A stretch of 44,053 bases of DNA, from contig NZ_STFX01000054.1 of NCBI RefSeq assembly GCF_005222915.1, positions 1,075 through 45,127 of the forward strand, read 5' to 3'. Both the position numbers and the translations under genes were made by a program. This DNA is from Rhizobium sp. FKL33. Its GTDB lineage: Bacteria > Pseudomonadota > Alphaproteobacteria > Rhizobiales > Rhizobiaceae. Under the pieces are notes generated by a model, which was not told the origin of the DNA, ran no database searches, and saw only the letters and a program-made list of their open reading frames with translations. Positions 8,647-17,053 of this stretch are shown here, one piece after another. Each line of letters opens with the position of its first letter. Position 1 is the stretch's first letter.

Positions 8647-8988
8647 TCAGGCAAAATCGTCAGAGGGACAAAGCACCAAAGCATTCGAGAAAAGATTATT
8701 TCCTCTTCTCGTGAAACGGATGATCAAGAACACGCGCGGATCTGATTGGATCGTGGAATGCGATGCATATACATTTGCGGATTGTTTTGAAATTTCCGTT
8801 GTCCACTCAACATCCTGGCTCTTATTCAAGATGTCGTGGCTTTCAAAGAACGTCTGCTTCATGACCGTTTCATTTAGAAAGCCACTGCTGAACACCCGGG
8901 TAAACGCATCCCAATCGCCGCTTATGCAGTGTTTCATGGCCAAAGTGATGGTCCTGTTGATCTCATCTTCTATGTCCACTTCCGCCAC
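8647..8988 (-). CDS. small hypothetical protein
   Basis: An open frame of 113 codons with lower GC than its neighbours and a plausible soluble, helix-then-strand composition. No family was recognised. The size and the pattern (acidic start, central aromatic residues, strand-rich second half containing RVFLIIRFTR) recall NTF2/SnoaL-like folds, but that is only an impression. The frame opens with GTG at 8988, bounded upstream by an in-frame stop, and GGAG lies only four bases before it; the ATG at codon 18 is an alternative start. It lies downstream of clpA on the same strand. The 195 bases between it and pcs hold no convincing gene. Confidence 0.5.
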   Translation of the reverse strand: MAEVDIEDEINRTITLAMKHCISGDWDAFTRVFSSGFLNETVMKQTFFESHDILNKSQDVEWTTEISKQSANVYASHSTIQSDPRVFLIIRFTRRGNNLFSNALVLCPSDDFA

Positions 8989-9027
8989 TCTCCACGCGCA
9001 TCCAATTTAACTTCCGTCATGACGCAA

Positions 9028-9053
9028 CAAAGGGCGAGTCGCCCCGCCCTTTG
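9028..9053. terminator. weak hairpin after clpA
   Basis: A nine-base stem (CAAAGGGCG with its complement) around an eight-base loop, 20 bases past the clpA stop on the complement strand. The tail has only short T pairs, so this may be a weak terminator or an mRNA 3' end structure. Confidence 0.45.
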
Positions 9054-9073
9054 CTCAACAATGCCGGAAAACC

Positions 9074-11521
9074 TCAGTCTTCCTTCTTGGTCCGGCGCTT
9101 GCGCGGCGGCTCGTCTTCGGTGACGCTGGAGGCCTCGACCGCCACCGTTTCAGCGGGCTTGGAGCGCGGCGATCTGCGCGAGGGGGTGGAGGCGACTTCG
9201 GCCTCTTCCTTCGGTTTCACCGGCGCATCCGGCAGGGATTCCAGCACGATGCCGGTCTTGCCGTTGTCCAGCGGCCCGACGCTGACGCGCACCACGCCGC
9301 CTTTCTTGAGCTTGCCGAACAGGATCTCTTCGGCGAGCGGCTTCTTGATGTTTTCCTGGATGACGCGGCCCAGCGGACGCGCGCCCATCTTTTCGTCGTA
9401 ACCCTTTTCCGCCAGCCAGTCTGTGGCTTCCTGGGTGAGTTCGAAGGTCACATTGCGTTCGGCCAGCTGCGTTTCGAGCTGCAGGACGAACTTCTGCACG
9501 ACCTTGTGGACGACGGTCATCGGCAGCGGCGCGAACGGAATGATCGCGTCGAGACGGTTGCGGAATTCCGGCGTGAACAGCTTGTTGATCGCCTCGATAT
9601 CGTCGCCTTCGCGGCGCGAGGAGCCGAAGCCGATGGCCGAACGGGCCATGTCGGCGGCGCCCGCATTCGTGGTCATGATGAGGATCACGTTGCGGAAGTC
9701 GATCTTCTTGCCGTTATTGTCGGTCAGCGTGCCGTTGTCCATCACCTGCAACAAGATGTTGTAGATGTCCGGATGCGCCTTTTCGATCTCGTCGAGCAGC
9801 AGCACGCAATAGGGATGCTGGTCGACCTGGTCGGACAGAAGGCCGCCCTGGTCGAAACCGACATAGCCCGGAGGCGCGCCGATCAGCCGCGAGACCGTGT
9901 GACGCTCCATATATTCAGACATGTCGAAGCGGATCAGCTCGACGCCGAGCGACGAGGCCAACTGCTTTGCGGCTTCCGTCTTGCCCACGCCGGTCGGACC
10001 GGAGAACAGGTAGGAGCCGATCGGCTTGTTGGGCTCGCGCAGGCCGGCGCGCGCCAGTTTGATCGCCGAGGTCAGCGCCTCGATGGCGATTTCCTGACCA
10101 TAGACGACGGCGCGCAGTTCCTGCTCAAGATTGGAGAGCAGCTCCTCATCGTCGCGCGACACGGTCTTCGGCGGTATCCGGGCCATTGTGGCGATGGTCG
10201 CCTCGATCTCCTTTTCGGTGATCAGCTTGCGACGCTTGTTGACCGGCAGCAGCATCTGCGAGGCGCCGGTCTCGTCGATCACGTCGATCGCCTTGTCCGG
10301 CAGTTTGCGGTCGGTGATGTAGCGCGCCGACAGCTCCACCGCCGCCTTGATGGCGTCGTTGGAATAACGCAGGTGATGGAACTCCTCGAAATAGGGCTTC
10401 AGGCCCTTGATGATCTCGATGGCATCGTCGATGTTCGGCTCGTTGACGTCGATCTTCTGGAAACGACGCACCAAGGCCCGGTCCTTTTCGAAGAACTGGC
10501 GATATTCCTTATAGGTCGTCGAGCCGATGCAGCGGATCGCGCCGGAGGACAGAGCCGGCTTGAGCAGGTTCGAGGCGTCCATGGCCCCGCCCGAGGTCGC
10601 GCCCGCGCCGATCACCGTATGGATCTCGTCGATGAACAGCACCGCGCCCGGGAAATCCTCGAGCTCCTTCACCACCTGCTTCAGACGCTCTTCGAAATCG
10701 CCGCGATAGCGGGTGCCGGCGAGCAGCGTGCCCATGTCGAGCGAGAAGATCGTCGCGTCGAGCAGCGCCTCGGGCACCTGCTTTTCGACGATGCGCTTCG
10801 CCAGACCTTCGGCGATCGCCGTCTTGCCGACGCCGGGATCGCCGACATAGAGCGGATTGTTCTTGGAGCGGCGGCACAGGATCTGGATGGTGCGGTTGAC
10901 CTCGGAATGACGACCGATCAACGGATCGATGCGGCCGTTCCGGGCCTTCTCGTTGAGATTGACGCAATAGGCCTTCAGCGCGTCCTGCGGCTTCTTCTGG
11001 GCGTCTTCGCCTTCCTTGGAAGCCTTGGCTTCCTGGGCCTCTTCTTCCACGCCCTTGGGCGAACGCACTTCGCCGCCGCCCGGACGCTTGGCGATGCCAT
11101 GCGAGATGTAATTGACCGCATCGTAGCGGGTCATGTCCTGCTCCTGCAGGAAATAAGCGGCATGGCTTTCCCGTTCGGCGAAGATCGCCACCAGCACATT
11201 GGCGCCGGTCACCTCTTCACGTCCGGAGGATTGCACATGGATCACGGCGCGCTGGATGACGCGCTGGAAGCCGGAGGTCGGCTTGGAGTCCTCGTCGTAA
11301 CCGGTGGCGAGGTTGGCGAGATCGTTATCGACATAGTCGGTCACGGTCTTGCGCAATTTGTCGAGATCGACGCTGCAGGCCCGCATCACGGCAGCGGCGT
11401 CGCCGTCGTCGATCAGGGAAAGCAGCAGATGTTCGAGGGTTGCATATTCGTGGCGGCGTTCATTGGCGAGGGTTAGCGCCCGGTGAAGGGCCTTTTCAAG
11501 GCTTGACGAGAATGTGGGCAC
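9074..11521 (-). CDS. clpA: ATP-dependent Clp protease ATP-binding subunit ClpA
   Basis: The AAA+ unfoldase that feeds substrates to ClpP, 815 residues. It has the Clp N-domain (1-145), a first AAA module with Walker A GDPGVGKTA (227-235) and LFIDEIH, and a second module with GPTGVGKTE (about 510) and LLLDEIEKA. The ClpP-docking loop contains IGF near residue 628. The last 60 or so residues form a charged, low-complexity tail rich in Lys, Arg, Glu and Pro, longer than in E. coli ClpA. The clpS stop is ten bases upstream, the usual adaptor-unfoldase pairing, so N-end-rule degradation is the expected role. Confidence 0.97.
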   Translation of the reverse strand: MPTFSSSLEKALHRALTLANERRHEYATLEHLLLSLIDDGDAAAVMRACSVDLDKLRKTVTDYVDNDLANLATGYDEDSKPTSGFQRVIQRAVIHVQSSGREEVTGANVLVAIFAERESHAAYFLQEQDMTRYDAVNYISHGIAKRPGGGEVRSPKGVEEEAQEAKASKEGEDAQKKPQDALKAYCVNLNEKARNGRIDPLIGRHSEVNRTIQILCRRSKNNPLYVGDPGVGKTAIAEGLAKRIVEKQVPEALLDATIFSLDMGTLLAGTRYRGDFEERLKQVVKELEDFPGAVLFIDEIHTVIGAGATSGGAMDASNLLKPALSSGAIRCIGSTTYKEYRQFFEKDRALVRRFQKIDVNEPNIDDAIEIIKGLKPYFEEFHHLRYSNDAIKAAVELSARYITDRKLPDKAIDVIDETGASQMLLPVNKRRKLITEKEIEATIATMARIPPKTVSRDDEELLSNLEQELRAVVYGQEIAIEALTSAIKLARAGLREPNKPIGSYLFSGPTGVGKTEAAKQLASSLGVELIRFDMSEYMERHTVSRLIGAPPGYVGFDQGGLLSDQVDQHPYCVLLLDEIEKAHPDIYNILLQVMDNGTLTDNNGKKIDFRNVILIMTTNAGAADMARSAIGFGSSRREGDDIEAINKLFTPEFRNRLDAIIPFAPLPMTVVHKVVQKFVLQLETQLAERNVTFELTQEATDWLAEKGYDEKMGARPLGRVIQENIKKPLAEEILFGKLKKGGVVRVSVGPLDNGKTGIVLESLPDAPVKPKEEAEVASTPSRRSPRSKPAETVAVEASSVTEDEPPRKRRTKKED

Positions 11522-11531
11522 GATCAGAACC

Positions 11532-11885
11532 TCATTTCTTTTCCATGACGCATTGCAGGGGATGCTGATGCTCGCGGGCGAAATCCATGACCTGCATCAC
11601 CTTCGTTTCCGCGACTTCATAGGTATAGACGCCGCATTCACCCACACCGTGGTTATGAACCTGGAGCATGATGCGCGTGGCGGCTTCCTTGTCTTTCTGA
11701 AAAAAACGCTCGAGGACATGGATGACGAAGTCCATCGGCGTGTAATCGTCGTTCAAAAGCAAGACGCGGTAAAGGCTGGGTTTCTTGACCTTTGGCTGCA
11801 CGCGGGTGATCACGGAAGTGCCCCTGTTGCCAGAGAACCCGTCCCGTTCGCCTTCGCCCTGCATGCGGTATGCGTGGTTATTCAT
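11532..11885 (-). CDS. clpS: ClpS adaptor for N-degron substrates
   Basis: A small adaptor that binds the ClpA N-domain and delivers proteins with destabilising N-terminal residues. The conserved core is clear: [17 protein letters not shown] (the N-degron pocket with the Asn-Asp pair), [15 protein letters not shown], and a C-terminal [11 protein letters not shown] take ATG 11885 (117 residues). ATG 11864, giving MQGEGERDG, is also possible because family members commonly start there. A longer open frame to 11957 adds residues without family likeness. Neither ATG has a strong ribosome-binding site. It is cotranscribed with clpA. Confidence 0.95.
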   Translation of the reverse strand: MNNHAYRMQGEGERDGFSGNRGTSVITRVQPKVKKPSLYRVLLLNDDYTPMDFVIHVLERFFQKDKEAATRIMLQVHNHGVGECGVYTYEVAETKVMQVMDFAREHQHPLQCVMEKK

Positions 11886-12064
11886 GTGTGCCGTAAAACC
11901 TGCCGTAACTGCGACTGCACTCCAACTCTGAATGCAACGCACTATGTGGTGTCCCAAAGCGCCATTTTAAGGCCCTTTCATCAAGCCGCAATAATAATTA
12001 ACCAGGCTTAACCGGAAATGACGTCGCGGACGCAATCCTCCGGGATTATGGCAAAGCGCAAATG

Positions 12065-12092
12065 AAAAAGGCCGCCCCGAGAAGGAGCGGCC
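12065..12092 (-). terminator. rho-independent terminator of the phasin gene
   Basis: On the complement strand a GGCCGC/GCGGCC stem with two further inner G-C pairs is followed by five T, 25 bases beyond the phasin stop. Confidence 0.75.
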
Positions 12093-12117
12093 GTCAATCC
12101 GATGAGGTCGGATGAAA

Positions 12118-12501
12118 TCAGGCGGCGGCGGAAGCTGCAGCGCTGGTCATCTTCTCGGCCTTGGTCTTGACGATTTCGGTCGCGGCCGGAACCACGGTTT
12201 CAACCGGCTTGTAAGCTTCCTTGGCCAGATCGGTGTACATCTCGCCGAGCTTGGTCATTTCTGAGACATAGCCTTCGAGTGCAGACTTGGTGAAGTTGGT
12301 CTGCAGTTCGATGGCCGCTTCGAAGCTCTTGACGCCCATCAGCGCCTGCATATGCGCGACGGCGGATTCGAAGGACTTCTTGGAGTATTCGCTGGTTTCG
12401 GTGGCGATCGCCTGGAAGCTCTTGGCGGTGCTGGAGTAGCTCTTCAACATCTTGTCCATGGCGTCCTTGCCGAACATATTGGCGTCGTCGAATTTGAACA
12501 T
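12118..12501 (-). CDS. phasin family protein
   Basis: A small granule-associated protein of the phasin_2 type, 127 residues and largely alpha-helical and amphipathic. Phasins coat polyhydroxyalkanoate granules and steady their size; some family members have other roles. The visible features are the N-terminal FKFDDANMFGKDAMDK, the central SKKSFESAVAHMQALMG and ELQTNFTKSALEGYV helices, and an Ala/Lys-rich tail ending in SAAASAAA. The ATG at 12501 has GAAGGAGA just upstream, so the ATG 18 bases further up is rejected. The gene stands alone with its own promoter and terminator. No polymer synthase gene is in the window. Confidence 0.88.
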   Translation of the reverse strand: MFKFDDANMFGKDAMDKMLKSYSSTAKSFQAIATETSEYSKKSFESAVAHMQALMGVKSFEAAIELQTNFTKSALEGYVSEMTKLGEMYTDLAKEAYKPVETVVPAATEIVKTKAEKMTSAAASAAA

Positions 12502-12534
12502 GAATGGTCTCCTTCCCATTTCCGTTGCTGCTAA

Positions 12535-12563
12535 TACTTATGTGCAGCGCACAAAAAAGTCAA
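12535..12563 (-). promoter_or_regulatory. sigma-70-like promoter of the phasin gene
   Basis: On the complement strand TTGACT and TAAGTA are separated by exactly 17 bases. The -10-like box ends 33 bases before the phasin ATG, leaving room for a short leader with the GAAGGAGA ribosome-binding site. The match at -35 is good and at -10 moderate. Confidence 0.6.
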
Positions 12564-12617
12564 GGATTCTGCCGCGTCGCAATATCCGTTTTGCGCCATG
12601 TCCCTGATTGGAAAGGG

Positions 12618-13787
12618 TTAAATTTTCACGACGCGCTCAATCTGCGCGAGCACGATTTCGGCGCCAACTTCGGCGGGAAGCCGAGGGGCCGACATGCGAT
12701 TAAAAACCTCGCGGAAGCCGGTCAGCATGGCCTTGCGGTCCTCGGTCCCGCGCATCAATTGGGCGAGCGAACGCATCAGCATTGCGGGTCGGATAAATTC
12801 GTCGAAATATTCCGTAATGATCGGCCTGTCGGCGATCAGGTTCGGCAGCGCGGCGCTCCAGACCTTGATGCGGTTGAGCACCAGCCGGATCAGCACATCG
12901 GTCTTGTAGGTGGAAATGGTGGGGATGCCGCACAGCGACAGTTCCAGAAGCACCGTGCCGGACGCGGCGAGCGCGACATCCGCGCTGGAAAAAGCCACCC
13001 ATTTGCTCTCCTCGCCGACGAAGACTTCCGGCTTCTCCTCCCAGTCGGCGATGACGCCGCGCACCATGGCCTCCTTGTGCGGCACCGTGGCGATCACGAA
13101 ACGCGTCCCGGGATGGGCGGCGCGCAGCTGCCGCGCCGTCTCGCCGAAGATCGGCAGCAAGCGCTTCACCTCATGACTGCGCGAGCCCGGCAGCAGCAGC
13201 ACGGTCTTGCGCTCCGGCTCGCCCGCCTCCCAACGGGCTTCGTTGGCGGCCCGGGCCGCGAGCACCTCGCGCAGATAGCGCAAACGATGGCCGATATAGC
13301 TGGTCTCCGGTCCGCCCAGACGACGCATCACGTCGGGTTCGAACGGCAAGACCGCCAGAACATGATCGACATAGGCGCGCATGGCGGCGGCGCGATATTC
13401 CTTCCAGGCCCAGACGCTCGGGCAGACATAATCGACCACCGGCAGATCGGGCAGCGCCTTGCGCACGCGCTTGGCGACGCGGTGGGTGAAATCCGGGCTG
13501 TCGACGATCACCAGCACGTCCGGTTTGGCGGCGATGATAGCGTCGGCGGTCTTGCGGATCAGCGACAAAAGACGCGGCAGCTTCTTGATCACCGCGACGA
13601 AGCCCATGATCGAGATTTCGGAAAATTCGAAGACGGAGGTTAGGCCTTCGCGCGTCAAAGCAGGACCGCCGACGCCGACCAACTCGACAGAACGTCCGCT
13701 CTGCGCCTTCACCGCCGCGATCAGGTCGGCGCCCAGAAGGTCGCCCGAGGATTCTCCCGCAACGATGCCGATCCGCAGAGGTCTCAC
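12618..13787 (-). CDS. lpxB: lipid-A-disaccharide synthase
   Basis: Joins UDP-2,3-diacylglucosamine to 2,3-diacylglucosamine-1-phosphate to form the lipid A disaccharide at the inner membrane. It has 389 residues, the normal length for this GT19 glycosyltransferase. The N-terminus carries the diagnostic GIVAGESSGDLLGADLI; later come VDYVCPSVWAW, LLPGSRSHEV and the AASGTVLLELSLCGIP donor-binding region. The start is GTG at 13787, overlapping the lpxI stop in GTGA. It is the last gene of the lpxD-fabZ-lpxA-lpxI-lpxB chain. The 116 bases beyond it towards the phasin gene hold the phasin promoter. Confidence 0.97.
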   Translation of the reverse strand: MRPLRIGIVAGESSGDLLGADLIAAVKAQSGRSVELVGVGGPALTREGLTSVFEFSEISIMGFVAVIKKLPRLLSLIRKTADAIIAAKPDVLVIVDSPDFTHRVAKRVRKALPDLPVVDYVCPSVWAWKEYRAAAMRAYVDHVLAVLPFEPDVMRRLGGPETSYIGHRLRYLREVLAARAANEARWEAGEPERKTVLLLPGSRSHEVKRLLPIFGETARQLRAAHPGTRFVIATVPHKEAMVRGVIADWEEKPEVFVGEESKWVAFSSADVALAASGTVLLELSLCGIPTISTYKTDVLIRLVLNRIKVWSAALPNLIADRPIITEYFDEFIRPAMLMRSLAQLMRGTEDRKAMLTGFREVFNRMSAPRLPAEVGAEIVLAQIERVVKI

Positions 13788-14656
13788 GCGCCGCCCTCCC
13801 CGATTTCAGGCTCAAGGCCGACGACGAACAACCCGTGCCGGTCGGCAAGCGTCCTGACCTCGTCCGCATCGAGCAGCAGCGACCGTCCGGCCTCCAACGC
13901 GATGCCCGACAGGCCGGCCTCGACGGCCGCTGTCACCGTGCGGAGACCAGCCGACGGCAGATCCACCCGCATGTCCTGACCGGGTTTGCAGAGTTTCACC
14001 AGCACGCCCTTGCGCTTCGCCGACACCCGCCCCGCCGCCTTGAGATCTCGCACGCGGGCGATCATGGCGTCGGTGCCCTCGGGGCCCTCCAGCGCGACGA
14101 CACGGCCGCCGACGGCGATGGCGCCCTGGCCGATATCCAGCGTTCCGATCAAACGCGCGGCGCGCACCGCCGCTTCGATGTCCCTCCGCGCCGCATCATC
14201 CGGCACGACGGCCCCGAGCGGACCGGTCTGGGCCAGGAGATCGGGCGCGACTTCATGAGCGCCGATGACGCGTCGCCCCGGTCCTTCCAGAAATTCGATG
14301 ACGGCGGTCAGCACGGTGTTATCGCCGCCGGCCGTCAGTTTGCGGATTACGCCGGGGATCTTGATGAGGCCGGACCAGCCGAGCTTGACTTCGCGGATCG
14401 GCGGACGCCGGGAAACGCCGCCGGACATGATGATGCGGTCGATGCCGAGATCATCCGCCATACGTTTGAAGCGGGCGATGTCGCCGAGGCCGATCGAGAC
14501 ATGATCATAGTTCGACCAATCGCCGTCGGCTTCGCCCTGAAGAGCGAAGATGAAGGGTTTTTCGCCGGCTAAGGATGCGGCGTCCGCCACATATTTCGGC
14601 AATTTGCCGCTGCCTGCGATGATCGCCAGCCGGCCCTTGTCGCCCGCCCCGACCAT
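13784..14656 (-). CDS. lpxI: UDP-2,3-diacylglucosamine pyrophosphatase LpxI
   Basis: Hydrolyses UDP-2,3-diacylglucosamine to 2,3-diacylglucosamine-1-phosphate, doing the job LpxH does in enterics; LpxI (DUF1009) is the alphaproteobacterial form. The 290 residues show the N-terminal GRLAIIAGSGKLP, then IIMSGGVSRRP, TGPLGAVVPD, DIGQGAIAVGG and the near-C-terminal CKPGQDMRVDLP. ATG 14656 is chosen because the family motif starts a few residues in; the longer open frame overlaps lpxA. It starts eight bases past the lpxA stop and its own TGA overlaps the lpxB GTG. Confidence 0.95.
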   Translation of the reverse strand: MVGAGDKGRLAIIAGSGKLPKYVADAASLAGEKPFIFALQGEADGDWSNYDHVSIGLGDIARFKRMADDLGIDRIIMSGGVSRRPPIREVKLGWSGLIKIPGVIRKLTAGGDNTVLTAVIEFLEGPGRRVIGAHEVAPDLLAQTGPLGAVVPDDAARRDIEAAVRAARLIGTLDIGQGAIAVGGRVVALEGPEGTDAMIARVRDLKAAGRVSAKRKGVLVKLCKPGQDMRVDLPSAGLRTVTAAVEAGLSGIALEAGRSLLLDADEVRTLADRHGLFVVGLEPEIGEGGA

Positions 14657-14664
14657 CGGGCGCG

Positions 14665-15480
14665 TCAACCCTTGCTGCGGTTCGGCGACGACAGAGCGCG
14701 ATCCGAATCGGCGGCGATGAAATCGAGGATTTCGAGAACTTCCGGGCAATCGAGATAATCGTCGCGAATGCGGGCTGCGGCGACGCGAACGGCTTCCTCG
14801 CCTTCGAAAATGTCCTTGTAGGCGCGGCGCACGCGATGGATCGTCTCGCGCGCAATGCCGGCCCGTGTCATGCCCACGATATTGAGGCCGCTGAGAACGC
14901 CCGGATTGCCGTTGATCATGCCGAAGGGGATGACGTCATAGGCGACGCCCGTCAGCCCGCCGACGAAAGCCTGGCGGCCGATGCGGGTGAACTGGTGCAC
15001 GGCGCAGCCGCCCGACAGGATCACGCGGTCCTCGACGCGAACATGGCCGGCCAGCATCACATTGTTCGACAGGATGATGTTGTCGCCCAGGCGGCAATCA
15101 TGCGCGACATGGCTGTTGGCGAGGAACAGGCAGTTGTTTCCGACCGAGGTTATGCCGCCGCCGCCGACCGTGCCGGCGTTCATCGTCACGCCTTCGCGCA
15201 TGGTGCAGTTGTCGCCGACGGTCAGCACCGAATCCGCGCCGGCTTCGTGCAGGCTCTGCGACACGCCGCCGATAACGGCCATGGGATGGATAACGCACCC
15301 CTTGCCGATCGTCGTCTTGCCGGTCACCACAGCATTGGACAGAAGTTGGACCCCCTCGCCCAGCACCGCCTGTGGTCCAACCCGGCAGAAGGGGCCGATG
15401 ACACAATTGTCGCCGACAACGGCGCCGTCTTCGACGACAGCCATCGGATGAATGCGGGCGGAGGCGGAGATGCGGGTCAT
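14665..15480 (-). CDS. lpxA: UDP-N-acetylglucosamine acyltransferase
   Basis: Catalyses the first committed step of lipid A synthesis, moving a hydroxyacyl chain from ACP to the 3-OH of UDP-GlcNAc. The 271 residues form a left-handed beta-helix of hexapeptide repeats over about residues 1-190, then a helical C-terminal domain. The catalytic His lies in [13 protein letters not shown]. Later markers are the [18 protein letters not shown] segment and [11 protein letters not shown]. Its ATG overlaps the fabZ stop (ATGA). Confidence 0.97.
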   Translation of the reverse strand: MTRISASARIHPMAVVEDGAVVGDNCVIGPFCRVGPQAVLGEGVQLLSNAVVTGKTTIGKGCVIHPMAVIGGVSQSLHEAGADSVLTVGDNCTMREGVTMNAGTVGGGGITSVGNNCLFLANSHVAHDCRLGDNIILSNNVMLAGHVRVEDRVILSGGCAVHQFTRIGRQAFVGGLTGVAYDVIPFGMINGNPGVLSGLNIVGMTRAGIARETIHRVRRAYKDIFEGEEAVRVAAARIRDDYLDCPEVLEILDFIAADSDRALSSPNRSKG

Positions 15481-15944
15481 GCTTTATCCTTAGCCACCAT
15501 CATGGCGCCGACATCGGCTTCGGCGACCAGCACCCCGTCCACCTTGGCGTCGCAATGGTATTTCCAGATATTGCCGCGCTGTTTCTGCTTGACCACATGG
15601 AACTCGACGCGATCGCCGGGCACCACTGGCTTGCGGAAGCGGGCGTTGTCGATGGTCATGAAATAGACGAGATTGGCCTTGCCGCCGGTCTTGAGCGCGC
15701 AGATCGCGCCCGCCGTCTGCGCCATGGCTTCGATCAGCAGAACGCCCGGCATGATCGGCTGTTCCGGAAAGTGTCCCTGGAACTGAGGCTCGTTGAATGT
15801 GACATTCTTGACGCCGATCGCCGAGTCGTCGCCATCGATATCGATGATCTTGTCGACGAGCAGAAACGGATAGCGATGCGGCAGAAGTTTCATGATTTCC
15901 AAAACGTCGATCGACGTCAGAACCTTCTTGGTCTCCTCGCTCAT
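15477..15944 (-). CDS. fabZ: 3-hydroxyacyl-ACP dehydratase FabZ
   Basis: Dehydrates 3-hydroxyacyl-ACP to trans-2-enoyl-ACP in fatty acid elongation, competing with LpxA and LpxD for the same hydroxyacyl pool. It has 155 residues and a single hot-dog fold. The conserved [12 protein letters not shown] opens the domain, the catalytic His is in [13 protein letters not shown], and the catalytic Glu is in [10 protein letters not shown]. It overlaps lpxD upstream and lpxA downstream by four bases each, so translation is coupled across the lipid A genes. Confidence 0.97.
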   Translation of the reverse strand: MSEETKKVLTSIDVLEIMKLLPHRYPFLLVDKIIDIDGDDSAIGVKNVTFNEPQFQGHFPEQPIMPGVLLIEAMAQTAGAICALKTGGKANLVYFMTIDNARFRKPVVPGDRVEFHVVKQKQRGNIWKYHCDAKVDGVLVAEADVGAMMVAKDKA

Positions 15945-16999
15945 TTGCCGGAATCCCCCTTCTTGCCTGATCTGGAACGCAACAGAATTTCGCCCATGTC
16001 GCGCATGAAATCCTTATAGGGCCGCGCCGGAACGCCGCCATAAATCTGGCCTGCCGGCACATCTGCCGCCACACCGCTCATGGCCGCGATCTTCGCCCCG
16101 GAGCCGACCTCGATGTGACCATTGACGCCCGTCTGGCCGCCGATCTGCACGCCGTCGCCAATGCGCGTGCTGCCGGCAATGCCGACCTGCGAGACGATGG
16201 CCGTGTGACGGCCGATGCGGACATTGTGGGCGATCTGCACGAGATTGTCTATTTTCGTGCCTTCGCCGATCACGGTGTCATCCATGGCGCCGCGATCGAT
16301 GCAGGTGTTCGCGCCGATCTCGACGTCGTCCTGGATGATGACGCGACCGATCTGCACGATCTTGACCATGCCTGTCGGCCCCGGCGCATAGCCGAAACCA
16401 TCCTGGCCGATGCGGGCGCCGTTATGGATGATCACGCGATTGCCGAGATAAGCGCAAAGAACGGTCGCATTGGAGGCGATCGAGCAGTCGCGACCGATCT
16501 TGACCTGCGAACCGATGACCGCGCCCGCGCTTATCCGCGTTCCCGAACCGATATGCGCGCCTGCCCCGATTACCGCCATCGGTTCGACGATCACCCCGTC
16601 TTCGAGCACCGCTGTCGGATCGACGAAGGCGGCAGGATGGACGCCCTCACTGGCAGTCAGCGGCAAGGGCCGGCTCGCCGCCGGATGAAGGAGATTTCCC
16701 GCCCTGGCGAAGGCCGTGTGCGGATGCGCAGTCGTCAGCACTGCTATGTCGGACGGAATCATCGAGGCAAGCGCCGGATCGCAGATAACCGCAGTTGCCT
16801 TGCAGGTCTCCAGCTCCGACTTGTTCTTTCGCGAGAGAATGTAGCAAAGATCGCCTTGCTTGGCGCGATTCACAGGCGAGACCCCGTTGACGATCAGATC
16901 GCCATGCTCGCTGTTCGCCAAACACAAATTGAGGGCAGCGGCGAGATCATCAAGCCGCACGCCCCCATGTGGCGGAAAAAATTCCGAATGGGTCATCAT
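15941..16999 (-). CDS. lpxD: UDP-3-O-acylglucosamine N-acyltransferase
   Basis: Adds the N-linked hydroxyacyl chain in the third step of lipid A synthesis. The 352 residues comprise an N-terminal uridine-binding domain (about 1-105), a hexapeptide-repeat beta-helix (about 106-310) and a short C-terminal helix. The catalytic His is in [12 protein letters not shown], followed by [13 protein letters not shown]. The start is the first of two adjacent ATG codons at 16999, 54 bases past the bamA stop. The second, at 16996, would serve as well. Confidence 0.97.
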   Translation of the reverse strand: MMTHSEFFPPHGGVRLDDLAAALNLCLANSEHGDLIVNGVSPVNRAKQGDLCYILSRKNKSELETCKATAVICDPALASMIPSDIAVLTTAHPHTAFARAGNLLHPAASRPLPLTASEGVHPAAFVDPTAVLEDGVIVEPMAVIGAGAHIGSGTRISAGAVIGSQVKIGRDCSIASNATVLCAYLGNRVIIHNGARIGQDGFGYAPGPTGMVKIVQIGRVIIQDDVEIGANTCIDRGAMDDTVIGEGTKIDNLVQIAHNVRIGRHTAIVSQVGIAGSTRIGDGVQIGGQTGVNGHIEVGSGAKIAAMSGVAADVPAGQIYGGVPARPYKDFMRDMGEILLRSRSGKKGDSGK

Positions 17000-17053
17000 A
17001 CACCATGCGGCCCCGCCCGATCCGCAGACCGGGCGCAGCCGACCGTCAAGATA

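Noticed and set aside
8448-8684. A 78-codon open frame on the complement strand just ahead of pcs
   Set aside because: Overlaps the pcs start and the end of the 8647-8988 gene, has no ribosome-binding site and no family likeness.
9506-11476. A 656-codon plus-strand open frame
   Set aside because: Antisense shadow of clpA, with composition typical of a reverse-complement reading frame.
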